NCBI RefSeq assembly: GCF_013401995.1
Contig: NZ_JACBJI010000004.1
Coordinates: forward strand, 186,001-250,000
Direction of reading: 5' to 3'
Length of the DNA stretch: 64,000 nucleotides
Source: Flavobacterium agri
GTDB lineage: Bacteria; Bacteroidota; Bacteroidia; Flavobacteriales; Flavobacteriaceae
The notes under the pieces are model-generated. The model searched no databases, had not been told where the DNA came from, and saw only the letters and a list, made by a program, of their open reading frames with translations. How positions within the stretch are numbered: the first letter of the stretch is position 1; each line of letters starts with the position of its first letter. Of the stretch, positions 28,358 through 37,203 are shown piece after piece. A program made the translations under genes and the position numbers.

Positions 28358-28810
28358 TTATTCGTTGTCGCTAGCGTACCATTCGGCATAAGAAGTCTCG
28401 GTTTCCTGGAGACGCAGCGAATGCAATTTGATGTTTTCGGGAAGACGCGATTTTATTTTCGAAGCGAAATCGATCACCATGTTCTCGCTCGTCGGCTGAT
28501 AATCGACCAAAATGACGTGATGCCCGCGCGTTTTGAGTTCGTCGGCCAATTCCACATGAGGTGTATTTCCGTTAAAAACCGTGGCGTGGTCGAATTTGTC
28601 GACGATTTCTTCACGTACGATGCGTTTGAGGTCGGTAAAGTCGATGACCATCCCGAATTTTACGTGGTTTTTATCCTGGTTCGGTTTTCCGATGACGGTG
28701 ACCGAAAGTTTATAACTGTGGCCGTGCACGTTTTTGCACTTGCCGTCGTATCCGTAAAGCGCGTGCCCCGTCTCGAAACTGAACTGCTTGGTGATGCGGA
28801 TGTTCGCCAT
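28358..28810 (-). CDS. queD: 6-carboxytetrahydropterin synthase
   Basis: Queuosine-pathway enzyme that turns dihydroneopterin triphosphate into 6-carboxytetrahydropterin. It has 150 residues. The zinc ligands are His16 (SFETGHAL), His29 and His31 (CKNVHGHSY), and Cys25 is the catalytic thiol. The chosen ATG at 28810 agrees with the promoter box TACCTTTG at 28826; an earlier in-frame TTG would lie at or before the expected transcription start. An LpxH-like gene follows at once. Confidence 0.93.
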   Translation of the reverse strand: MANIRITKQFSFETGHALYGYDGKCKNVHGHSYKLSVTVIGKPNQDKNHVKFGMVIDFTDLKRIVREEIVDKFDHATVFNGNTPHVELADELKTRGHHVILVDYQPTSENMVIDFASKIKSRLPENIKLHSLRLQETETSYAEWYASDNE

Positions 28811-28825
28811 TGTCTTGATTTTGGG

Positions 28826-28833
28826 CAAAGGTA
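28826..28833 (-). promoter_or_regulatory. -7 promoter element for queD
   Basis: The minus strand reads TACCTTTG, an exact TAnnTTTG match 16 bases before the chosen ATG. The tandem AAGTGCT repeat tract begins just upstream of it. Confidence 0.6.
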
Positions 28834-28836
28834 CGG

Positions 28837-28863
28837 AAAAGTGCTAAAGTGCTGAGGTGCGAA
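28837..28863. repeat. short degenerate tandem repeat (AAGTGCT(G)A units)
   Basis: Three units of roughly AAGTGCTA / AAGTGCTG / AGGTGCGA follow one another directly upstream of the queD promoter. Related units occur at 55147-55183. Confidence 0.55.
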
Positions 28864-28912
28864 CGCGCTTAAGTCTTGCTCTGCAAAAAGCTTGTTTATT
28901 AAGTTGTTCCAA

Positions 28913-29674
28913 TCACTTTTTCTTGAACTGATTCAGCGCGTTTTTCGTAAAATCGGAAAGCACGAGGTTGCCCGAAATCGCGGCGCGTTCGTACAACAGC
29001 GTTCCCCAATGGTCGGTGTCGTGCCACAATGTTTTCTTCATTTGCGTCAAAGCTTCGGGATTGTAAGATGCGAGCGTTTTGGTAAAACCGTCCAAAGCCT
29101 CATCGAGCGAGTCGGTATTCTTGTAGACATTCTCGTAAAGCCCTTTTTCTTTTGCCCAGTATGCGCTTTTCCAGTCGGTGGCGCAAAGCGTGAGTTCGGA
29201 AAGCGCGGCCAGTCCCATTTTGCGTTCTACGGCCGGCGCGATCACGAAAGGCCCGATCCCGATGGCGAGTTCAGACAATTTTATCAGCGCTTGTTCGGTC
29301 GCCAGAACGTGGTCACAAGCCGCGGCCAAACCAACGCCTCCGCCGACGGTTTTTCCTTGGACGCGTCCGATGATTAGTTTCGGACAGCGTCGCATCGCAT
29401 TGATCACATTGGCGAAACCCGAAAAGAAACGAGTTCCTTCTTCAAGATTTGAAACCGCAAGTAGCTCATCGAACGAAGCGCCTGCACAAAAAGGTCCGTC
29501 GCCTTCGCTTTTGAGCACGATTATGCTGATATCGTTGTCTTTTCCCAAAGCTTCGAAAGCTTCGGTAAGTTTTTGCAAAGCCGCCGACGGAAACGAATTT
29601 CCCGAAGGATGACCAAAAGTAACGGTTGCGATTCTGTCTGTTTTTTCGATGCGGAGCGTTCCGGGAACTGTCAT
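28913..29674 (-). CDS. enoyl-CoA hydratase/isomerase family protein
   Basis: Crotonase-fold enzyme of 253 residues acting on acyl-CoA thioesters. The oxyanion-hole segments are DGPFCAGASFDELL and GRVQGKTVGGGVGLAAACDHVLA, followed by FVIAPAVERKMGLAAL. The usual catalytic Glu pair is not obvious, so the exact reaction (hydratase, isomerase or other) is open. It is transcribed in the same direction as queD but 102 bases upstream, with a separate promoter for queD. Confidence 0.85.
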   Translation of the reverse strand: MTVPGTLRIEKTDRIATVTFGHPSGNSFPSAALQKLTEAFEALGKDNDISIIVLKSEGDGPFCAGASFDELLAVSNLEEGTRFFSGFANVINAMRRCPKLIIGRVQGKTVGGGVGLAAACDHVLATEQALIKLSELAIGIGPFVIAPAVERKMGLAALSELTLCATDWKSAYWAKEKGLYENVYKNTDSLDEALDGFTKTLASYNPEALTQMKKTLWHDTDHWGTLLYERAAISGNLVLSDFTKNALNQFKKK

Positions 29675-29714
29675 GGGATATTTTTGGTTAAAATTACGCT
29701 TTTTGAAAAAACTG

Positions 29715-29745
29715 TTTTGTGCTTTTGACTAAAAGACTATCTTTG
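29715..29745 (+). promoter_or_regulatory. promoter of tRNA-Ala
   Basis: TTTTG at 29715-29719 and TATCTTTG at 29738-29745 are spaced by 18 bases, close to the TTTG-N19-TAnnTTTG consensus. The tRNA begins 10 bases after the -7 box. Confidence 0.75.
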
Positions 29746-29755
29746 CCCTCGCTTT

Positions 29756-29829
29756 GGGGATGTAGCTCAGTTGGCTAGAGCGTTTGGCTGGCAGCCAAAA
29801 GGTCGTGGGTTCGAGCCCCATCTTCTCCA
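29756..29829 (+). tRNA. tRNA-Ala (anticodon GGC)
   Basis: The 74-base cloverleaf has a GGGGATG acceptor 5' strand, the D-arm GCTC...GAGC, and the anticodon arm TTTGG-CTGGCAG-CCAAA giving GGC. The T-arm GTGGG-TTCGAGC-CCCAT and the 3' strand CTTCTCC with discriminator A follow. CCA is not encoded, since CAG follows. One acceptor pair (T6-T67) is a mismatch. A promoter and a terminator flank it. Confidence 0.93.
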
Positions 29830-29851
29830 CAGAAATACTTCAAAGCACAAG

Positions 29852-29884
29852 ACCCTCGGATCATATGATTTCGAGGGTTTTTTG
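29852..29884 (+). terminator. intrinsic terminator after tRNA-Ala (repeat family copy 1)
   Basis: ACCCTCG pairs with CGAGGGT, with an inner palindrome ATCATATGAT, and is followed by TTTTTTG. The flank ACTTCAAAGCACAA is shared with the terminator at 35773. Confidence 0.88.
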
Positions 29885-30051
29885 TTTCCAAAGACCTATG
29901 TTCGGAATAATTTTTTTGTAAACCCAATCGTCGGGAAGCCGCATGAGAAAATGCAGGACATAAAACCCGCTTCCATACACCAGCCATCAAACTATTGTAC
30001 TTAAATTTCCTACATTTACGCGCAATTCCTACAAACCTGCCAAGTCTAAAT

Positions 30052-32190
30052 ATGTACAAGATTAGTCGAATAACACTTTTTATCGCTTTCCTTTTTGGTT
30101 TTTCAGCAGCCTATTCCCAGGACAAAATCATCGATTCGTTAAAAATTGTGCTTCGAAATCCTAAACTTCATGACACCACCAGATTACGGGTCATTTCGGA
30201 TGTCATGGATGCCAACTACCATGACCAATACGACAAGAACTACTTGCATCTGAACGACATGATGGGAGAACTGGCACTTAAGAACTATCAAAAAAAGACC
30301 GGCGCCAAGTTGCACAAAATATACGCCGAATGGCTAGGTGCGTATTATTCGGCTGTAGCGGCTGACTATTCCCACCAAGAAAAAAACGACGAGTCATTGC
30401 GCTACCACAATTTGGCGATTGAGACTTTAAGGGCGGTTAAATCGTATGACGACATGTACGCCGCCAATCTTAATAAAGCCCAATTGTATACGTTGATCAA
30501 GGAAGAGGACAAAGCGATCCCGCTCATATTTGCTTCGCTTAAGTATTACGAGAAAAACCCTCAGCGCAATTTGCAGCAATTGTCGTTTGCGTTATCTATG
30601 ATGTCGCACGTGTACCGAGAGCAAAAAAAATGGGAGACATCCATTCAGTATTGCGCCCAGGCCGTGAAATATTACGACCTGTCTTACGCCCAAAACCCGA
30701 ATAACCGCACGCTTAGCCTAAAGGCAACGTGTTACAGCAATATGGCTAACGCCTACAGCAAGCTCCAACGCTATGACGAAACGTTGCGATATTGCGACAA
30801 AGCGCTCGAAATTGCCAGAAAGATAAAGTCGAACGGGCAAATCGCGCAGATTTTGTCGAGGATTGCCGACACGAAAATGAAACTTTCCAAATTCGAGGAG
30901 GCGGAACAAACATACCAGCAAGTGCTGGACATGAAAAATCTCCAGCCTAACAGCATCCCCGTCGCCCTTTGCAATTTTGGCATGGGCATCCTGAATTTCA
31001 AAAAAGGGAATCCGGACAAAGCCCAGCCTTTTGCCGAAAAAGCCATGGAAATAAGCAAGACGACTGCAAACGTAACGCTGCAGAAAGACATCGCGACCTT
31101 GCTGTACGACATTTACGTCGCCAAAAAAGAGCACGAGAAAGCTCTTGCGATTTATCGTTTCCACGAAAAAATATCCGATTCCAGCCAAATCCAATCGTCG
31201 AGGAATGAACTGGCGCAACAAATCCTTAAATACGATTTCGAAAAAAAGGAACTGCAGCAAAAGATCGTACAGGACAAGAAAGTGTCCGACCTGAAACTCG
31301 AAGCGCAACGAAAATCGGCTCTGCAAAACTCCAAGAACAAACTGGCCCGTCAGCAGTTGGTCTACGATTTCGAGAAAAAGCAGTTGAACGAAAAACTGAT
31401 CCAAGGAAAAAAACTTACCACGCTCAGGTTAGAGGCCGAAAAGAAAACGGCCGAAAAGAACAATTTGCTTTTGGGCCTTTCCGCGCTCCTTGTGTTGTTT
31501 GCATCGGGCGGCTATTTCTATTATCGACACAACAGACAGAAACAGGCCATTACGGTATTGGAGAAAAATCAGATAAAACAGAAACTGCTCATCACACAGA
31601 TGAATCCACATTTCATATTCAATTCTGTACAAAACATCACGAGTCTGATCAACAACAAACAAAACAATGAAGCGGTAGATTATTTGGGTAAATTCTCGAA
31701 ACTGACCCGGCAAATCCTCGAAAACTCGAACGAAAACTACATATCGCTCGAAGAAGAGGTAGAAATGATCGAAAACTACCTTTCGATACAACAGCTTTTA
31801 TATGAAGACAAATTCACCTACACCGTAATCGTCGAAGAAAACATCGATGTCGAATCGATGTTCCTGCCGCCTATGCTCGCCCAGCCGTTTATTGAAAATG
31901 CCATAAAACACGGATTGAGCAATACGTTGGAAAACGGAAAAATAGCGGTTCATTTCTATTTGGACGACAACAAACTGTTTTTCGAAGTGACCGATAACGG
32001 CAAAGGATTCGACACCGAGAAAAAAGTGAGCAATCACAAGTCGTTGGCGATGACCATCACCAAAGAGCGCCTCGTCAATTATACCAAGAACAAAAATTTT
32101 GTCGTGCAGACAGACAACCTTTTGAATCCGGAAGGCACGATCAGAGGTGCGAAAGTCGTGTTCGAGGTTCCTTATATTTACGAAAACTAA
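30052..32190 (+). CDS. TPR-containing LytS-type sensor histidine kinase
   Basis: Membrane sensor kinase of 712 residues. A signal peptide (FIAFLFGFSAAYSQ) leads into a periplasmic array of TPR repeats at about 80-400 (NLNKAQLYTLIKEEDKAIPL, YDETLRYCDKALEIARK, FEEAEQTYQQVLDMK). Coiled-coil helices (400-470), one TM helix (about 474-494) and a His_kinase domain follow. The phospho-acceptor His520 is in TQMNPHFIFNSVQNI, the N-box is PFIENAIKHG, and the G-box DNGKGFD. The start is the ATG at 30052. It forms an operon with the LytTR regulator eight bases on. Confidence 0.93.
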   Translation: MYKISRITLFIAFLFGFSAAYSQDKIIDSLKIVLRNPKLHDTTRLRVISDVMDANYHDQYDKNYLHLNDMMGELALKNYQKKTGAKLHKIYAEWLGAYYSAVAADYSHQEKNDESLRYHNLAIETLRAVKSYDDMYAANLNKAQLYTLIKEEDKAIPLIFASLKYYEKNPQRNLQQLSFALSMMSHVYREQKKWETSIQYCAQAVKYYDLSYAQNPNNRTLSLKATCYSNMANAYSKLQRYDETLRYCDKALEIARKIKSNGQIAQILSRIADTKMKLSKFEEAEQTYQQVLDMKNLQPNSIPVALCNFGMGILNFKKGNPDKAQPFAEKAMEISKTTANVTLQKDIATLLYDIYVAKKEHEKALAIYRFHEKISDSSQIQSSRNELAQQILKYDFEKKELQQKIVQDKKVSDLKLEAQRKSALQNSKNKLARQQLVYDFEKKQLNEKLIQGKKLTTLRLEAEKKTAEKNNLLLGLSALLVLFASGGYFYYRHNRQKQAITVLEKNQIKQKLLITQMNPHFIFNSVQNITSLINNKQNNEAVDYLGKFSKLTRQILENSNENYISLEEEVEMIENYLSIQQLLYEDKFTYTVIVEENIDVESMFLPPMLAQPFIENAIKHGLSNTLENGKIAVHFYLDDNKLFFEVTDNGKGFDTEKKVSNHKSLAMTITKERLVNYTKNKNFVVQTDNLLNPEGTIRGAKVVFEVPYIYEN

Positions 32191-32197
32191 ACACTAT

Positions 32198-32947
32198 ATG
32201 TTACGAGCCGTAGTCATCGATGACATCGAAAAGATCCGCAAGGGAAACATCGCGTTGATCAACGCCAATTGCCCCAATATTTCGATTGTCGGGCAAGCCG
32301 ATTCGGTAGCGTCCGGAATAAAATTGATCAAACAAGCGACGCCAGACTTGGTTTTCCTCGATGTCGAAATGGCGGACGGGACCGGTTTCGATTTGTTGCA
32401 AAAAGTAAGTCCGATAACGTTCAAGGTCATCTTCATCACGGGCTACGAAGACTTTGCGATCAGGGCGTTTCGCTTTTCGGCTATCGATTATCTGTTGAAG
32501 CCTTTAGACAGCAAGGAGTTGAGAGATGCCGTCCTGAAAGCCGAAAACGCGTTGAGCACCGACGTCTTCGAGATGAAACTACACAACTTGCTTACCAATC
32601 TTGAGCGCCCTAAAAACCTCCAGAAACTGGTGCTCAAGACCAACGACAAAATATATTCGGTCAACATACAGGACATCATCAACTGTGAAGCGGACAAAAA
32701 CTATACTACGTTTTATTTCGTAAACGCGCCTAAACTACTGGTTTCCACGAACCTCAAAGAATACGAAACCATGCTCGGGCCGCACAATTTCTTCAGGACG
32801 CACAAATCGCATTTGATCAATATGGCGTATTTCGATCACTTCATCAAATCGGAAGGCGGAAATACCATAGTGATGAAAAACAAGGCTTCTATCCCGCTTT
32901 CGGTGCGCAAAAAAGAAGAATTCCTGATTTTGCTCGACAGCCTCTAA
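32198..32947 (+). CDS. LytTR-family response regulator
   Basis: Partner of the kinase upstream, 249 residues. The receiver domain (1-120) has the acidic pair Asp8-Asp9, the phosphorylated Asp55 in LVFLDVEMADG and the Lys in DYLLKPLD. The LytTR DNA-binding domain (about 145-245) reads NDKIYSVNIQDIINCEADKNY and FFRTHKSHLINMAYFDHF. Its targets are unknown. No gene follows closely, so it probably acts elsewhere. Confidence 0.95.
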   Translation: MLRAVVIDDIEKIRKGNIALINANCPNISIVGQADSVASGIKLIKQATPDLVFLDVEMADGTGFDLLQKVSPITFKVIFITGYEDFAIRAFRFSAIDYLLKPLDSKELRDAVLKAENALSTDVFEMKLHNLLTNLERPKNLQKLVLKTNDKIYSVNIQDIINCEADKNYTTFYFVNAPKLLVSTNLKEYETMLGPHNFFRTHKSHLINMAYFDHFIKSEGGNTIVMKNKASIPLSVRKKEEFLILLDSL

Positions 32948-33091
32948 TACGTTTATACGCTAATCAGCAACGTTAATCTGCGAAAGCCGAACGCTGGTTC
33001 ATTGACCGAATTTTCCGTTTTTCTTTGATTTAGTTTTGCCCTGTATTCCTATCGAATGATGGTTTCATCAGTAACAAAATAACAGAATCAA

Positions 33092-34195
33092 ATGAAAAAA
33101 CAAGTAGTATTTATCGGGTTGCTATTGCTTTCTTTCAGCAATACCAATGCACAATTATTGGGTAAACTCAGAGGCGCCAAAAACCAGACGGAGAATGCCG
33201 CAGAGGTAGTTTCGGAAGGAAGCAAAGCGGTCAAAGGAGCCAAAAAGAAAGCGGGAAGCGCAGCGGCTAGCGGACTCAAACTGGACTGGAACGAGTTTCC
33301 GCAAACGCCGGCAATCACATTCAACTCGCTGCTTTACGGAACCAGCGGCGGAAGGTGCGACAATTACACCGGCACGTTCATTCCGCACAAAACGGCAAGC
33401 GGGAAAGACGTTGACCCTATTTACGACCAGGCCGAATACTTGAAAATTAAGATATACAAGGATGGCAAGTATCTGAATTATTTCGAATATGAAGGCGACC
33501 AGGTTTTCGACGACGGAAAGAAAACAAAGTTCAATTCCCCTAAAGACCGTTACAAACGCGATGGCGAATGGGTCGGATGGTCCGAAATGTTTATCAACCA
33601 ATGGGGACCGGGCAATTTCAGGCTGGATTTCATAGCCGGCGACAAAATGTTCTATTCGTTCGATTTCGAGTTGCACAAATTGACGAACGATGATCCTTAC
33701 GGTTCAATTAAAGAATTATGGGTGACGCGCGGGCCGTGGAATAACTTCGCCTACATGAATTACGCCGATACAGGCAACCTACTCTTCGGTTTTTATATCA
33801 CCCATGAGGAATTCAAGCCATTCCCGGAAAACCCGAAGAAAACGACGAAAAGCGTCAAATGGTCAGCGAAAATTTTCAAAGACAACAAATTGTACGCCCA
33901 AAACTATGGCAACGGACCGAGTACTGCCCAGGTTGAGCAAGCCAAATGGAATGAAGTCCAGTGTGCCTTCAAACTGGTAGACAAACCGGGCGAAATCAAA
34001 TTTGCGAGCCTGACGGATGGTGCCTATAGAGTCGAACTTTCAATTGATGGAGAAGCCAAGCCAAGAAAGTACAACTTTAATGTGAAGGACAAAAAAATAG
34101 TACAAATCCCGGAACAGGACCGAACCAAAAACACAGATCCGACGCGTCTGATAGAAGGATGGAATGACTACTTCTGGATGAAACTGGAAAAATAA
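33092..34195 (+). CDS. secreted protein of unknown function
   Basis: Unrecognised exported protein of 367 residues. The signal peptide MKKQVVFIGLLLLSFSNTNAQ is clear. Residues about 25-60 are an Ala/Lys-rich helical linker (SEGSKAVKGAKKKAGSAAA). The remainder is rich in aromatic and beta-type sequence (GDKMFYSFDFELHKLT, FAYMNYADTGNLLFGFYITHEEFKPFPE). No T9SS sorting domain is present, so it is likely periplasmic or outer-membrane associated. It is followed by a long hairpin. Confidence 0.7.
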   Translation: MKKQVVFIGLLLLSFSNTNAQLLGKLRGAKNQTENAAEVVSEGSKAVKGAKKKAGSAAASGLKLDWNEFPQTPAITFNSLLYGTSGGRCDNYTGTFIPHKTASGKDVDPIYDQAEYLKIKIYKDGKYLNYFEYEGDQVFDDGKKTKFNSPKDRYKRDGEWVGWSEMFINQWGPGNFRLDFIAGDKMFYSFDFELHKLTNDDPYGSIKELWVTRGPWNNFAYMNYADTGNLLFGFYITHEEFKPFPENPKKTTKSVKWSAKIFKDNKLYAQNYGNGPSTAQVEQAKWNEVQCAFKLVDKPGEIKFASLTDGAYRVELSIDGEAKPRKYNFNVKDKKIVQIPEQDRTKNTDPTRLIEGWNDYFWMKLEK

Positions 34196-34226
34196 TATTT
34201 TGTTGTTTGAAGGAGCAGGGGAAGCA

Positions 34227-34273
34227 CCGGCTGCGTTTTCGGGTAGATTTTACGGTCTGCCCGAAAAAGCCGG
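34227..34273 (+). terminator. long hairpin behind the secreted-protein gene
   Basis: CCGGCT-GCG-TTTTCGGG pairs with CCCGAAAA-AGCCGG: 14 base pairs interrupted by one three-base bulge, with a 16-base loop. It is AT-rich downstream but lacks a clean U-tract, so it may be a terminator or an mRNA-protecting stem. Confidence 0.6.
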
Positions 34274-34355
34274 AGTTAAAATAATATTTTTCCTACTATA
34301 AATTTCCTACAAAATAAAATTATACATTCGCGCCACTTATAAATTTTTAAATCAA

Positions 34356-35744
34356 ATGAAACAAAAATTACTATTTGCCTTTATCATTTCACAGGCTTTT
34401 TTCGGTGCCAACGCGCAACAATTCGGCAGCCGCACCGTGTTGAATTCCAGCCTTCATCGGCACTCGTCTTTTGTTTTTCACGACATAGACGACGACGGCG
34501 ACATCGACATCCTTGCGACGACGTCTACCGGAACCGTATCGTCCTCTGCTAACCAGGTGTGCTGGTATAAAAACCTTGGGAACGAAACGTTCTCTGCTAG
34601 AACGATGATCAGTTCTGCCTATGAAGACGTGACAACCGTGCGCTTGCTCGATGTAGACGAGGACGGAAAGAAAGACCTTGTCATAGGCGACAGAGAAATC
34701 GGACTGTCGTGGATCAAAAATATGGGATCGGGTTTTTTCGGTACGAAACAGGATTTGCCGTACAACAGTTATCTGACGACGTTCGAGGTCGGCGATATGA
34801 ACAACGACGGCAAAGAAGACATCATCGTAGCGCAATTGAACGGTGACAGCCTGCATTTCGTACGCAATACCGGTAACGGCACTTTCGTGTATGATAGCAT
34901 GATTTACGCCATAACCGACAATATCTATTCGATAGCTTTCGGCGACCTGGACCAAGATCAAGTAACCGACCTGATCGTTTCCACAGGCGGCACGACAACC
35001 CAGAAAATCATCAAGTTCGAATACGTGAATAACGCTTTCGTGCAATCGTTCATTTATTCAAGTCCGACATCGCCGTATGTGTATCAGTCGTTTTTGTACG
35101 ATGTAGATAACGACGGCAAAGACGATGTTGTAACCGGCAGTTCCGATTGCGGCAGCTATTGGTTCAAAAATTTCGGGAACAACGTGTATTCCGGAATCAC
35201 GCCTTTAAGCATGACCAACTGCAACAATTACAATTTTGGCCATGTTGCAGATCTTGACCTCGACGGCTTTCAGGATCTTGTGTACTTCCGATATGGCCAG
35301 ATCAACTATAAAAATGGGACGGGAATTGGCGAACTCAGTACGACCATTACCTCAATAACCGGAAATTCTGCCATAGAAGGCGAAATCGGCCGCACGAATC
35401 TGTTCGACATCGATGAGGACGGCGACCTTGACGTCTTCTACAGTACCGACAACGAATTCGGATGGTTTATGAACAACGCTTCCGCTTTGAGTACGCCTGA
35501 AAGCGAGGCTGTAAAATTTATGGTTTACCCGAACCCGGCAACGTCAGAGCTCAACATCGTTTCGATAAAAGCCGTCGACAGCTATAAAATCTACGATAAC
35601 GCCGGAAAATTGGTGGCAAACGCAACTTTTTCAAACGCGATCACCGATTGTAAAATCGACCTTGGCCAATTGAGCAGCGGATTCTATTTTATCGATATCC
35701 AATCCGGATCATCGCGTGAAATCAAGAAGTTTGTGAAAAACTAA
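34356..35744 (+). CDS. T9SS-exported FG-GAP/VCBS-repeat protein
   Basis: Secreted protein of 462 residues with signal peptide MKQKLLFAFIISQAFFGANAQ. About seven FG-GAP/VCBS repeats follow, each with a calcium-loop-like core: DIDDDGDIDILA, DVDEDGKKDLVIG, DMNNDGKEDIIVA, DVDNDGKDDVVTG, DLDLDGFQDLVYF, DIDEDGDLDVFY. They would fold into a beta-propeller. A T9SS type A sorting domain closes it (FMVYPNPATSELNIV ... GFYFIDIQSG). It probably binds calcium and a surface ligand. A two-way terminator separates it from the next gene. Confidence 0.92.
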   Translation: MKQKLLFAFIISQAFFGANAQQFGSRTVLNSSLHRHSSFVFHDIDDDGDIDILATTSTGTVSSSANQVCWYKNLGNETFSARTMISSAYEDVTTVRLLDVDEDGKKDLVIGDREIGLSWIKNMGSGFFGTKQDLPYNSYLTTFEVGDMNNDGKEDIIVAQLNGDSLHFVRNTGNGTFVYDSMIYAITDNIYSIAFGDLDQDQVTDLIVSTGGTTTQKIIKFEYVNNAFVQSFIYSSPTSPYVYQSFLYDVDNDGKDDVVTGSSDCGSYWFKNFGNNVYSGITPLSMTNCNNYNFGHVADLDLDGFQDLVYFRYGQINYKNGTGIGELSTTITSITGNSAIEGEIGRTNLFDIDEDGDLDVFYSTDNEFGWFMNNASALSTPESEAVKFMVYPNPATSELNIVSIKAVDSYKIYDNAGKLVANATFSNAITDCKIDLGQLSSGFYFIDIQSGSSREIKKFVKN

Positions 35745-35772
35745 AATCGCAACGCGTTACTTCAAAGCACAA

Positions 35773-35806
35773 AACCCTTGAATCATACGATCTCAAGGGT
35801 TTTTTA
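35773..35806. terminator. bidirectional terminator (repeat family copy 2)
   Basis: AACCCTTGA (35773-35781) pairs with TCAAGGGTT (35793-35801), followed by TTTTTATTTT. It sits between convergent genes. With its flank CTTCAAAGCACAA it is a clear relative of the tRNA-Ala terminator. Confidence 0.88.
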
Positions 35807-35813
35807 TTTTGGG

Positions 35814-36290
35814 TCAATCGGTTTTTATGCGTTTCATGATATCGGCGAACTCAATACCATCGAGAAAAGCAACGACTTCGGTAATCTTCCCATTCTTCAT
35901 TTTTATATACCAGGAATAAGATGATTTGTACGGTCGGCCGTCGAGTGCGATGGCTTCTCCGTCCCAAAGCGCGATCACCATATCGCTGTCTGCAAAAATG
36001 CTCCGAACGGTAGGTTTTATCTTCACTTTGAGTTTTTTATTGAGCGGAATGATCACCTTGTCAAGGAATTCCTGTTTTGAAGTGTAGACTTTCGAGTACG
36101 GGGAAGATCCTGTGATTTCCCAATGTACGTCATCGGTAAGTAAGTCGAAAAAATTGCCGTTCCCATTGTGCCATTCCTGAAAGGCTTTGACGATGATTTC
36201 TTTGTTTGAAGATTCTTCGCCGCTGTAATGCTGCGCGTTTGCTGAGGTTGCGAAAATGATCATGATGAGTGTCGTGGTTAAAAGTTTCAT
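35814..36290 (-). CDS. secreted NTF2/SnoaL-like protein
   Basis: Exported protein of 158 residues with signal peptide MKLLTTTLIMIIFATSANAQ. I use the ATG at 36290; an earlier in-frame start would lie on the hairpin upstream. The NTF2-like cone fold is indicated by KAFQEWHNGNGNFFDLLTDD, VHWEITGSSPYSKVY and SWYIKMKNGKITEVVAFLDG. Such folds bind or convert small molecules; the substrate is unknown. Two lipoproteins at 49.4-50.5 kb may share the fold. Confidence 0.8.
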   Translation of the reverse strand: MKLLTTTLIMIIFATSANAQHYSGEESSNKEIIVKAFQEWHNGNGNFFDLLTDDVHWEITGSSPYSKVYTSKQEFLDKVIIPLNKKLKVKIKPTVRSIFADSDMVIALWDGEAIALDGRPYKSSYSWYIKMKNGKITEVVAFLDGIEFADIMKRIKTD

Positions 36291-36329
36291 CGGGATGTTT
36301 TTTAAGATTGGTTTCAATAAAGGAAACAA

Positions 36330-36346
36330 GCCCGAAAATATCGGGC
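36330..36346 (-). terminator. intrinsic terminator after the SDR gene
   Basis: GCCCGA and TCGGGC form a six-base stem around AAATA. On the minus strand it is followed by TTGTTTCCTTT. It separates the SDR gene from the NTF2-like gene downstream. Confidence 0.65.
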
Positions 36347-36365
36347 CTGCTTTAGGGTTTTGGCA

Positions 36366-37169
36366 TCAGATGGTATTTTCCCAAGCTTTGAGCTGATGTT
36401 CTTTGAGCATGTCTTCGATGACTTTAGGAACCACATTCCTGAATTTCCCTTCGTCCGACGGAACGATGTCGATCATGCGGTCGATCATTTCTTTAGGATC
36501 CATTTTTCCTTCGGGAGTGGCAAAGAAATCGTCGAAGCCTTTGCGCAAGTCGGCTCTTTTCGTGAAGTTCACCTCGTCATCGAGCCAACGGAACGGATTG
36601 TCGGCCATGGTTTCGTTATAGCCGGTGTAATAAGCGCCGGGATTGATGGTTTGGACTTTGATGCCGTATGCCGCAAGTTCCTGTTGCATGGCTTCTGCGA
36701 GAGATTCCAAAGCGTGTTTTGTCGACACATAGGTTCCCCAATTCGCAGGTGTGAACAAGCCTCCCATCGAAGAAGTGAAGACGACTTTCCCTTTTTTGCC
36801 TTCCCTTACCCACTTTTGGACGACGCCCTGGGTAAGAACCAATGGTAAAAAGACGTTCACCTCATAATTTTTCCTGACGATGTCGACCGGAATTTCCCAA
36901 ACCGGTCCGGCTTCTCCCATCCCGGCGTTGTTCCAAAGGATGTCGAAGTCCCACTTGAGTGCTTGTTTGATGTCGTATTGATCGGTAAGATCCAAACGTT
37001 CTACCCTGATTTTGTCGGATAATCCCAATACTTCGACTTCTTCGCGAAGCGGGGTTACTTGTGACGATACGTGCACGGTGGCGATGATGTTGTGTCCGTT
37101 TTTTGCCATTCCTATTGCAGCTCCTTTTCCGAATCCTGAACCTGCACCTGTGATTAAAATCGTTTTCAT
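36366..37169 (-). CDS. short-chain dehydrogenase/reductase
   Basis: NAD(P)-dependent oxidoreductase of 267 residues. The cofactor motif TITGAGSGFGKG (consensus TGxxxGxG) is at the N-terminus, NNAGMGEAG follows, and the catalytic Tyr-Lys are in YVSTKHALE with Ser in FTSSMGG. The substrate is unknown. It lies 34 bases behind the GlcG-like gene and is probably in one transcript with it; both point away from an AraC regulator. Confidence 0.93.
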   Translation of the reverse strand: MKTILITGAGSGFGKGAAIGMAKNGHNIIATVHVSSQVTPLREEVEVLGLSDKIRVERLDLTDQYDIKQALKWDFDILWNNAGMGEAGPVWEIPVDIVRKNYEVNVFLPLVLTQGVVQKWVREGKKGKVVFTSSMGGLFTPANWGTYVSTKHALESLAEAMQQELAAYGIKVQTINPGAYYTGYNETMADNPFRWLDDEVNFTKRADLRKGFDDFFATPEGKMDPKEMIDRMIDIVPSDEGKFRNVVPKVIEDMLKEHQLKAWENTI

Positions 37170-37203
37170 GATGTAAAAATTTAGTTGTTATTGAATTGAT
37201 TGA

